Assembly: GCA_025093985.1 (NCBI GenBank)
Contig: JACAAK010000014.1
Location: 1,860,001-1,924,000 of the forward strand
Origin: Calvatia gigantea
Lineage: Eukaryota > Basidiomycota > Agaricomycetes > Agaricales > Lycoperdaceae
DNA length: 64,000 bases
Direction: 5' to 3'
Positions 36,362 through 45,862 of this stretch are shown here, piece after piece; the stretch's first letter is position 1, and each line of letters starts with the position of its first letter. A program made the position numbers and the translations under genes. The notes beneath the pieces were generated by a model. It was not told where the DNA came from. It did not search any database and saw nothing but the letters and a program-made list of their open reading frames with translations.

Positions 36362-37254
36362 ACGCGAGAGTATGCCCATTCCTCCCCATCTTTGCTTAGC
36401 CAGTTAGCATCGAATCACTAATTCTCCTGGATCTTTTGAAACTACGCCTTTTTTCACGACTACTCTTTATTTGCGGGTGCTGTTAAACATTTCACAATTA
36501 CAGCCGCGAACGACGGAATTCGATAGAAGTATACTCCAGATGTACCTAAAGAACATCGGTCGAGCATGCTCGCGCTATTCAAGGCTATCCCACAGAGGCT
36601 ACAGTCCCCGATTCATATTGAAGTGAACTTTCATTATTACTAATTGACGGTCGTTGACATAAGGAGTTAGAGACTCGGGTGTGTGCGCTGAAGGTCACTG
36701 CCAGCGGAGAGCATATTAACAACTTTACTGCTCTTGCCGCTATCCCTTCTGTTGCGCCTCGCCGTATAAGTTGGTCTGCGGCAGGGTATTAGGAAAAAGG
36801 GCATTCAACACGCAACTGGGCACTTCGCATGTATGCGACGAAGACATGGGCATTAGTGGACTCGTTGAGATCGAGAGCGTGTCTGGGTAAAGAAAATAAC
36901 AAGCACCTTGTGGTCCTGACACGCCAGCGCAAATGACTGTTGCAATTGAAATTTGGTGCGTCTGGGCACATTAACCCCATCTTTTCCCTCTTGACATTAT
37001 TGCGGGGTAGGAGGAAGTCATCACTACGCAGGGAATGGTGGCCTGATTGTCGTTAAGATGACTTACAGCAAGCTTGGAGGAGACGACTGCGACGACAAGG
37101 ACGAAGACGAGGAGCAAGCCATTTCAAAATTTCAAATCTCGTTCTCTACGCGCTCACTGCTGTTGCACACTGTTATCGGGAAACACCGCCGTGAGCTCGC
37201 GCAACTGGGGTTACTATCCTTCAAAGCTTCAAAGCTTCGCCCTCGGTTGGCGCG
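36362..37254. other. Flank shared with cassette 1, then unassigned DNA
   Basis: Bases 36.36-36.69 kb repeat 20.74-21.11 kb. After the P-loop relic at 36.70 kb nothing is recognised. Confidence 0.5.
36698..36746 (-). pseudogene. P-loop relic of a minus-strand GTPase
   Basis: The reverse strand reads AGCGGCAAGAGCAGT and AATATGCTCTCCGCTGGC, the SGKSS and NMLSAG codons of the pseudogene at 24.55 kb, with a few bases added between. Nothing else of the gene is left. Confidence 0.6.
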
Positions 37255-37677
37255 TCACATCACCGTCACACCAGCCAAACCAAATAGTGTCACGCCTCCC
37301 TCAATGAGCGTGACAAACCCAGCAACTTCCAGACCGCGTTCCAATCCACAGAAAAATATTTTAAAAGTTGGAGAATGTTTTAAGAATTTAAATGATCTAT
37401 GATACCAATTTTCACGCAGATTGTGGGAAGGGAAGGTGGTGAGTGCTAACCGGGGCGGAGCGCCAACCAAGGGTGAAGGATAGTACTCCATTACGCGACC
37501 TTGCCGTTCAAATTTCAATAGGGGTCCCTCTTCCTGGTGACCTGGGTTGTAGAAATACATTTGCATGACAAGAAATTTATTTTGCAGTCCATAATACTGT
37601 ACATTTATAGCAAAAACATTGTCTATACCTTTCGACGTTGTGTTTAAGCTGTAACCAGGGGAGGTTTGGTTGTTCAT
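37255..37677 (-). CDS. Unassigned ORF with hydrophobic C-terminus
   Basis: 140 codons starting MNNQTSPGYSLNTT at 37677. The middle is aromatic and polar, and the end (GFVTLIEGGVTLFGLAGVTVM) could be a membrane segment. No family recognised, and no paralogue in the window. It may be a real small gene or chance. Confidence 0.3.
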   Translation of the reverse strand: MNNQTSPGYSLNTTSKGIDNVFAINVQYYGLQNKFLVMQMYFYNPGHQEEGPLLKFERQGRVMEYYPSPLVGAPPRLALTTFPSHNLRENWYHRSFKFLKHSPTFKIFFCGLERGLEVAGFVTLIEGGVTLFGLAGVTVM

Positions 37678-38621
37678 TACAGTATATTTTGGATACCTTG
37701 ATTGGATAGAGCCTGGAAAAGCTTAATTCAATTCCGTAATGCTTGGTCTGTGATACGTACAGGTCGTAGGGAGTTCCGCGTGTGGTATACGTTTCTAATG
37801 TCTAATGGGACCCACAAGGGGACAATGGGGTGTGCGGACATTGATCCGATTGTCCATGGGAATCATGGGTTCCAACAGGTTCTTGGTCATTTCACGTGTC
37901 TCGCCTGAGGTTCGTTTGCAGCGTCGTGTTCAGTGTCGCCGGGCTCTATTGCGAACGAGCGAGCGAGCGAGCGGAGCCTATCGTAGACGGAGTGGTGTTT
38001 CGTTCCGGGGTAGGGGGGTGGGACAACGGGATGAGGACCAGCTTATGTAGTCTCTCATGATCCCCTGTGGTCCATTTTCGACTTGGGAGCGGTCAGTTCG
38101 TTGTTCACCCAGGTCGTATCGTCCAAGACTTCGGTCGTCGTCTTTGCTCTGGAGCTGGAACCGGCTGTTATTCCGTGGGTGGTTCTATCGTCGTTTTGTA
38201 TTGCTGTGGGTTGCTCTGCAGTCGCAACTTAGTGTTCGCGCTTGGCCGTTTCAAGAAGTTGTATTCGAGGCAGGAAAATAGAAAGAAAAGAAAGATTAAT
38301 TTCGGCCAATAGCATCTTAGGCAGGCGACAGGCCTAGTGTACTGCCTGTGACAACATCACGCGCGTGGCACAAGAAATTGTAACTCGCAACGATGAGCGA
38401 GATGCGCCACTGATTGGATTATAAGCGAAGCAAAATCCTTTCCAATCGGTTCGAAACGCTAAAATGAACTTAAACGGTTCAAACCATTGCTTTCTTTTCA
38501 GCCACACAACGGTTGAACGGATTAATCATCTAGTTGAATAAATCGAATCCATCCAAGTAGTATGTTTGTACAAGGTTTCAAATCCAATCAATTGTATAAA
38601 TGTATTGTTTTAATTAGGCCA
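37678..38621. other. No recognisable gene; short GAGC repeat
   Basis: A gagcgagcgagcgagcgg microsatellite lies near 37.96 kb. Short overlapping frames on the plus strand have no motifs. Confidence 0.5.
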
Positions 38622-39422
38622 TCAACCACAACTTGTGCACCCGCCCCTCATCTTCTCCGCCAACTCCCTCGCATCGCTCTCCGACATCCCGCACACGTGA
38701 ATCAGCTTGGAGAGTGCCTCACCACGGACCTCTCTCACGCGGCCGAGCCGGGACTTGCCGCTCTTGTCCATAGTTGCCTCAGTGACACTAATGAACCATT
38801 GTGCGGCCGGGACGCGCCATGGATTAGCCAGAACAGTCGATCGTATGAGCACTCGCACCCTCTCCCGAGATTCCTCGAATTCATCATCGTAGATATGTCC
38901 GTTTCCTCTCCTCAATTTTTTCCCTCTCACAGCAGTGATACATGCGAATCCAGACGGCCAGATGCCGTAGCTCTGGAAGATCCCCTTGTTATCCCACCAC
39001 CACGTATCCATATTATCCTCCTGTTCCAAACCCGTTATCACGATGACGATAGGAACCTTGCATTGGCAGATGACCTCATGGAAAAGCTTCCAGTTCTGGA
39101 TAGCAGAACTTTTGATGCGGGGGGCACGCATGACAAACATGAGAAGGCTGACGCCATCTTCAAGGCTGCGGACAAGCCTGTATAACTGGACAAGGGCCTC
39201 AGAGTTAGGGACGCTCCCAGCATCACTTTCACCGAGTCCAGCAGTATCCCAGAGTGTTACTGGTCGTCCACAGATGTTGACATCGAAACCTTTGCTCTCG
39301 GTGGTGCAACCCCACTTCCCACTAGAAGTACCGGCTGCATGCTCGTTGACGGAAAGCATGTTGATAATACTACTTCTTCCGCCGCCGCATTCCCCAAAGA
39401 GGATGACGTTGGTTCGAGGCAT
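38622..39422 (-). CDS. P-loop GTPase homologue with altered P-loop, cassette 3
   Basis: 266 residues from the ATG at 39422 (MPRTNVILFGE). G3 LWDTAGLGESDAG and ITGLEQEDNMDTWW are kept, but the P-loop reads GECGGGRSS: the invariant lysine is arginine (AGA). The C-terminus differs from its two sisters, ending MRGGCTSCG, because the last codons are changed. Loss of the P-loop lysine normally abolishes nucleotide binding, so this is either a pseudo-GTPase or a gene beginning to decay. The open frame is otherwise unbroken. Confidence 0.78.
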   Translation of the reverse strand: MPRTNVILFGECGGGRSSIINMLSVNEHAAGTSSGKWGCTTESKGFDVNICGRPVTLWDTAGLGESDAGSVPNSEALVQLYRLVRSLEDGVSLLMFVMRAPRIKSSAIQNWKLFHEVICQCKVPIVIVITGLEQEDNMDTWWWDNKGIFQSYGIWPSGFACITAVRGKKLRRGNGHIYDDEFEESRERVRVLIRSTVLANPWRVPAAQWFISVTEATMDKSGKSRLGRVREVRGEALSKLIHVCGMSESDARELAEKMRGGCTSCG

Positions 39423-40309
39423 GGAGGTCGCTGGCAAAAAGTACAAAGCGGCGTGATTGGTGATGTCCTTAACTGCTTGCCACAGGATGGCCTGAGGATT
39501 TATACTTCCATCGTTGTGGCGCCAATTGTGGGGTAGGGTGCTTTCTTACTGTGAAGGTCCTCATCTGCTAGCCAAGATCTCGTAAATAGCAGCCGGACCT
39601 CGCGTGTAGTTTGACAATTCACCAAACCACTCTGCGGATTACCGTTCGCACCTTCATTTGCTTTTTCCACCATTAGAAACCCACGCTCTTGTATTTCCCA
39701 GGCTGGCCGGAACAGACATCAACAGGAATTAGCTATTATGTGACGGACGTTGGAACCTCCCTTATTCCAATAGGGGTGGCCGTCTGCTGGTAGTGTCTTT
39801 GGTGTCTATTAGCTTCCGCAGATAGCTCCAACCATGCTGTATGGCTGCGCTGCAATCACAGAATAGGGCATGGTGTCAACATTGTAGCAAACCCACAGCT
39901 GCCAACCAATAGATAATAGCCGAGATGACCCAGCACCTATCCTCATTTCGTGAAGGGAACAAACCCCGTGATACATCCGCACTAATTCACACTTGTTAGA
40001 ACGCGTATGCCGTTGAATCGATGGTTGTTCGTCTCTGAAAGCGAAAGTGACCCATCGATAAGCTCCAGTGCCGCTGGTCTAGAACCGTCTGAGTGCCCAA
40101 ACCGTCCTTGATTGTGGGCACCCTCAGTTGTTCCCCACATCCCCGCAGTCTGTCATGCTCTTCTGCTGTTCAGCATGGTGTTTCCCCTCATGCCCGGGCT
40201 GATGCTCCAAAAAGACTTCAGATGAGAGGGTGTCTCCTTTACGATAATGCCGAGATTTTCTGGTTCTTTCGGAGATCGGGGTGCCCCAAAACTGGGTGGT
40301 CTTTGCCTT
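39423..40309. other. Cassette 3 spacer without its plus-strand gene
   Basis: Homologous to the spacers at 19.6 and 34.1 kb up to gatcggggtgcccc at 40.28 kb, where it joins directly to sequence homologous to 21.63 kb beside the STAND pseudogene. The plus-strand GTPase and the intervening cassette are gone. Confidence 0.6.
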
Positions 40310-41760
40310 GGTATCGGCCGTGATCTTCCTTAAACCCTCGAGGATGGCTAATTGAAAACCGAAAGGAGACGAGAGCGAATGATGGAAGCTTGAACTGCTT
40401 CTAGCGAAGCTTTGAACCGGATGCTGTGTGGTACAAATAGTCGAACAAAACTCGCACCAAACGGGCGGCTTCTATCAAAGACGGGGATAACCTGTCCCAC
40501 GTACGGGAGCGTAATTGTTGTGGAGATCGGACGGCACCTGCCACTGAAAAGTGTCATGTACGCGTCCTCCTCCCACCACTCCACTTCACCGACGATGCCA
40601 TTCACTTCCGAGAACGATGACCAAGACACCGACCCCGAAAATCCCATTTCCGAGCTATCCAAAAGTCCGGATCATACACGATTTCCTAATTTGGAAGTCC
40701 CGACCACGGAAGCTCCAACCTCCGAACTCCACTTCGCCTGCCCGTACTTCTCATTTCCGACTCTAAAAACCTACGGACCGCTTTCCTATTCACTTATTAT
40801 GCTTTTCCTACATTCCTCATAATTTAGAACCTCATAGAATGAGTTTCCGGCCCGTTTTCATCCCCACTCAGTATGTTTTTCTTTGTTTTCTCCTTAAAAT
40901 TTACATTCTACTGTTTGTAATCCGGGCGCACAGCCCACCATTCTCCTCTATAAAAACCTGTATACTTCATTGTAGTCAGGTAGCTACGAATTAGCCAAGT
41001 ATCGCCTCGAAGTCTCTGTCTCTAGCCTATTTCTCTAAATCTATTTCTCTTTCTCTCTCTCCTCTCTCTCGTCTCAACACTGAATCGCCACGCAATCGTA
41101 AACGCCACCTTCCGAACGTTCAGTAATCACTCTCGACACCTTTCCGGACCCTTCTCTTATCGTTCCAAGCCTTCGGAACAAAATTATCCTCCGTTCCGTT
41201 GCCTCATCATTTTCGTGGTCTCCACTCCAACCCTCTCTTTCCAACACAACTCCCTCGGTCGAGAACAACGTCAGACGGACGCTGACGTGCTCGCTATCCT
41301 AGCCGTAGCCCCCCTCTTCATTGTAACGACTTGGCAGGGTCCACTGTGTCCTGCGCGATTTCCCATTGCAACTGGTAACCCGGACCGGTAAGCTGGTCAT
41401 GTTGGCGCTCATGTATGGCACCAGGTTTAACCAAACCGTCTTGGACAGCGTTGGGAGGGCGAGCGTCACTCTCGTCATGGGAGGTTACGACAGGAGGCAG
41501 TATTTCAGCGCCAACAAAGGACACCCGTTCGCGATACTCCCTCAGAGCCTTCGAAAGATTGTCGGCGCCTCCTATGCGAAGCTCGCAGGCAGGCTTCCAA
41601 CCGGGAACAGGGATCATTGAATTCTCTATCCCCAACAATTTCAAGGGTGGCCGAGGCAAAAGGAAAGTATCCACCAGCAGCGTCCAAGAGCTGCTGGAGC
41701 TGGTCCCCTGATGGCCAAGATTCTTGCCGCAACCGGTTTGATCTGAGTGGGGGAGGCATT
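40310..41760 (-). pseudogene. Second fragment of the STAND gene, split by a solo LTR
   Basis: 40310-40518 and 41321-41760 match 21.64-21.95 and 21.95-22.36 kb respectively. Readable pieces include QLTGPGYQLQWEIAQDTVD, SHDESDARPPNA and GGYFPFASATLEIVGDREF. It lacks the P-loop and Walker B parts. An 0.8-kb LTR sits in the middle. Confidence 0.8.
40519..41320. repeat. Solo LTR, about 800 bp
   Basis: The insertion is defined by comparison with the uninterrupted sister sequence at 21.95 kb. It begins TGTGGAGATCGG and ends CTCTTCA, flanked by ttgt on both sides (possibly attgt). It carries TATAAAA at 40949-40955 and a pyrimidine-rich leader of ctctctcctctctctcg. No internal retrotransposon sequence is present, so it is the product of LTR-LTR recombination. 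Confidence 0.75.
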
Positions 41761-41854
41761 GTATTTGGCACTGCCACCCGAAACAAACAACCCCGGAACA
41801 CATGTTCAAGCGCTCGGTTATCGTTTCTCTCTCCATTAAACGGGAAAGGCGCTC

Positions 41855-42965
41855 ATGGACTCACCCCGCACGACACTCTGTCCGGGGTACAAACATGTTT
41901 CGACATTCTCCCCCGGTCTATCTTCTCCTAAATCGAAATCAAGATCTGATACGGCTGCCCTTCCAAGCGAGGAGGGTGCTGCTGTTGAAGTGCAGGTCGG
42001 AGGAGAAGCAAATGCCCAGGATGAAGAGGGCGAAGAATCAGAATACGAAGAGGAAATTGAATATGTCACGCTTGATCTTGGGAATATTGAACCTACACTC
42101 GTACCAAGTTCGCATACTTACCGCCTAATCGTACGTCCTCCGCCCCATGGACAAAGGCTGGTGTGATGACTGACGGACGTAGTAGGGCCTCGACACACCC
42201 ACGCCTTACCTCCGATTATCGGGTACGATTCTCAAAGGCCGCCAGTGAAGATCTGTTGGGCTCCGAGTTGATATTTACAGATGACAAAAGTGGTGCGTTC
42301 TTGTGAGCTCTATCTCAGATTATATGCGCTGATCATATCGTTGATAGAATCTAGCAGGACTAGAGCGAAAAAGAAATCAGTGACACACGTCGCTACGACG
42401 TCGAAGCGGATTTCGTTCAAAGAGGACGCCTACGACCTAAAGAAGGGAAGGGTAGTATAAAAGTTGCCGAGGATGAACAAGGCGAGGGAGAGGAGGAGGA
42501 GAGGAAAGGGAGGGGGAAGGATTAGAATATGCAGATGCGGAACATGATTCGAGGATGGACACAATGGACGAAGACGATGCGCTTGAATATGTCGACTTAC
42601 CCGTGTCTACATCCATCGACCCATCTTCATCAACGCTGCGGGCTCTTAACGAGGATTCTGAAATTGCGATTCCTGGGTCGACCAGTCGGCCAGCTACGAC
42701 GTCAATACCAACTTCGACGTCCATCTCCCCACCCATACCGACGGAGCCTCGTATTGACAAGGGTAAACAAAAAGAGGGGGAACCACCACCACCAGCAGAA
42801 GCAGATGAAATCGAAGAAATAGTGGATCCAGCAATGCACATTGACCGACTCACGGGTATCTCACTTCCACCCAGTCGAGTGCCAAGAAAACGAAAGGCTC
42901 CGAGTAAGGGAAAGCAAAAAGCAAACGACGAAGGCGGTGACCCCATGGACACAACCGAAGGATAA
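41855..42965 (+). pseudogene. TFIIIC subunit 6 (tau55-like) gene with frame breaks
   Basis: The core of the subunit-6 domain is readable: acidic leader, EEEIEYVTLDLG near 42.06 kb, an intron (GTACGT...CGTAG), then GLDTPTPYLRLSGTILKG, EDLLGSELIFTDD, a second intron, and KRISFKEDAYDLKKG. The tail is acidic and then Pro/Ser-rich (42.5-42.96 kb), ending PMDTTEG. The frame changes between ILKG and EDLLG near 42.24 kb, and again in the purine-rich stretch 42.45-42.52 kb. TFIIIC recruits RNA polymerase III machinery to tRNA promoters. An essential gene with indels suggests either a second, dead copy or base-call errors. The start at 41855 is uncertain. Confidence 0.68.
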
Positions 42966-43210
42966 AATCAATAATCTGCTGTACAAAGTGGGTCCACCCA
43001 AGAGGTGACTGTGTCAGTCGTGTTGTCGGTGAGCATGGGTCAAGGGGTTAACACGAAGTTGCGGTACCGACTATCGAGAGATTATAGTAAAGATCGGATC
43101 CTTTCACTCCACCCACCGTCAAGCAATAACATTTAACACCCTGTAATCATTCAATTAACCGTACATAATATATAACTTAGAATGTGAGATCTTGAAGGAT
43201 GCTTCTGTCT

Positions 43211-43731
<521 letters not shown>

Positions 43732-43826
43732 GAGTATTTTTACTACTTATATGAAGTTGGTTTGTCCAGGGCCTTGCAGAGGGGATGTAGATGATGGTGG
43801 TTACCGAAAAAAGGCAAAGACAGACC

Positions 43827-43932
43827 CCTACCCGATGGGACGCTCTTATGTAAGTGAATGTTGATCCGAAGTGATACCGAACCACCGGATCAACGTCCGC
43901 TTGTATAGGAGCGTCCCATGTGACTGGGTAGG
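43827..43932. mobile_element. 106-bp palindromic MITE
   Basis: The left arm cctacccgatgggacgctc and gttgatccg mirror the right arm cggatcaacgtccgc and gagcgtcccatgtgactgggtagg. Relatives are at 32205-32295 and, as a single end, near 44048 (catgtgattgggtaggag). It lies just upstream of the H4 gene. Confidence 0.7.
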
Positions 43933-44212
43933 ATGATGATGATGATAAACTCTGCATTTATATACCTCAGCAAGCAAACCTACTGCTGAGTGGTGGACAT
44001 AGTCTAGGCTAGCTAAGTATCTACGCCCCTTCAGCTGTGTGGTCCATGTGATTGGGTAGGAGTCTGAGGCAAAGGATGATGCCGCACACCTCCCTGATCC
44101 CCAGCCCTGGTTGGCGAATGGTGGCACTGTGGGTAGTAAGATATCACTGATTGTCATAGACATTCTTATTCCAACCTGCCATCCACACATTGCTCCATGC
44201 CGAGACCTAAAA

Positions 44213-44446
44213 AGGCTCCTCCTAAACAAAGTATGAGCTTAATGAAGACCTAGCCTCTATGGCCCTCATTCGAGCCCTCCCATCTGAAGAATTTGCCTCT
44301 GAAGTCTGTGGGCCCACCTTAATCTCTCCCTATAGGCATCATATCAGCCAGGGTATCCTTGGTCTTGCAGAAATTATCAATATTATCTGGCAGCTATCTA
44401 TAGCAGACAGTCAATCCCTTGCTCATACTTTGTTTAGGAGGAGCCT
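44213..44446. mobile_element. 234-bp element with perfect 26-bp inverted repeats
   Basis: 44213-44238 and 44421-44446 are exact reverse complements (aggctcctcctaaacaaag...). No open frame or clear target duplication. A small non-autonomous transposon is the simplest reading. Confidence 0.7.
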
Positions 44447-45273
44447 AGGGATCTTGTCAACCAAGAATTGTCTCCACTGACTACTGAGTACTGAGTGACC
44501 ATCCACATGGTATTTGGGAAATCAAATTATTCCAGATCTTTATCTTTAGCTTCCCAAACCCTGACCTCAGAATCAAACAACTAAATCAGATGTATTTCTT
44601 TGTAGGTTAACACAGCATTGATGGCTTACCCCCAGCTTTGATAGCAAGCTAGTTGGATGGTGATTTGGAGGAGTTGATAATGAGACTCACAGTCGGGCAT
44701 TCAGTGGACATTTTGCCAGTATCACCCACATGCTCAGGATAGTGCCTCACTCATCACTATAGCTCTTGTATTGGATCACCACATGTCATTAAGTTAGATT
44801 GGTTAAAGAGGATAGATCCTGTCCTATGAATAGCTGTAGAAGGCTATTCCCAGATAAAATCCTAGAATAATCATATTCCTTGATGAAAATATAGCTAGCT
44901 TGGTATTCAGTGTCAAACAGCAATGGATGACTAACCCTGAGATGTGAGTTAGAGACACAATAAAGGAGATCATGAAATATAGGACAAGAGCACATGAGCT
45001 ACTGTTCACCATGCAATGATTGACTTGTAGGAGCAAAAACTGGTACTTGGAATGTAAAGGAGAATGATAAGATGAGAATGTTCGAGGCCAGTTCATTATG
45101 CCTTTGTGGAGTGAGGTTTCCACATGTACTACCAGGAATCATGCTATGTTTACCATCCTCTAAACCCAAGAACTTTTGAGAATATTATGAGATGCTTACC
45201 ACCTATAGGAAGAGAAATCACAGCAGAACCAGCCTAATTTCAAGCCTGTGGATCCTGGAACATATAGTGGTGT
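44447..45273. other. Decayed coding-like DNA left of the Gypsy element
   Basis: The plus strand shows broken pieces such as NPRTFENIMRCLPPIGREI near 45.17 kb, interrupted by many stops. It may be an older transposon. I cannot name it. Confidence 0.3.
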
Positions 45274-45862
45274 TGTTACAAACTTACCTCCGGATTACCA
45301 TGGACTAACTATTTTTATCATATTAATCTTCCCTTCATTATATCCTGGTCCATTCTTTATTTATTTATCCTGTGTACTTCTACCTTCGCTTCTTATGACT
45401 TGTTTCAAGTCATTGTTTCTGTTATCCCACCATTGAACTTCTATCTACTCGTCTCCAGCTTCTTATGACTCATACCACTTCTTTTACCAAATCCCTATAA
45501 CTCCTTAGATTACCAATTAACCCATAGTAGTCTCCCATTGACTCATGTCCTCTTACTATATATTCTCTCATCTCCTATGTGTAGCTAGTATATAAACCTT
45601 AAGTAGTACACCTGTATTACCTTAGGTTATTCTAGTAACAAGCTTCCTTATCTTTGCTTGTCTGCTACAAGGTTAACAACCTTGGGGACTGTAGTGACAC
45701 TTAACTCGGACTTCTCAGACAAGTGCAAGCTTCTACTCGAGGGAGCGATCTGAAGTCTGCACAGAAGTCATTGAGACTTGTCGTATACTCCTGGGCCAGT
45801 TGATCCTCTCCCTAAGTGGAGATGTTCCTGGTCTAGTTGCAAAGAAGATAATGCACGTAACA
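45274..45862 (+). repeat. 5' LTR of chromovirus element A
   Basis: 589 bp, starts TGTTAC and ends GTAACA (short terminal inverted repeats), and matches 52428-53027 along its length, for example gagggagcgatctgaagtct and gctagtatataaac (TATA-like). Confidence 0.85.

Noticed and set aside
37953..37975. GAGC repeats as a CRISPR-like or regulatory array
   Set aside because: A plain four-base microsatellite without spacers.
38562..39185. 207-codon plus-strand frame over the cassette 3 GTPase
   Set aside because: Shadow of the minus-strand GTPase; similar shadow frames appear over both sister genes.
42437..42952. 171-codon minus-strand Ser-rich frame
   Set aside because: Antisense of the acidic and Pro/Ser-rich tail of the TFIIIC-like gene; low-complexity composition keeps both strands open.
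44789..45123. Hydrophobic minus-strand frame resembling a membrane protein
   Set aside because: The composition follows from AT-rich DNA; no start context, family motif or paralogue was seen.
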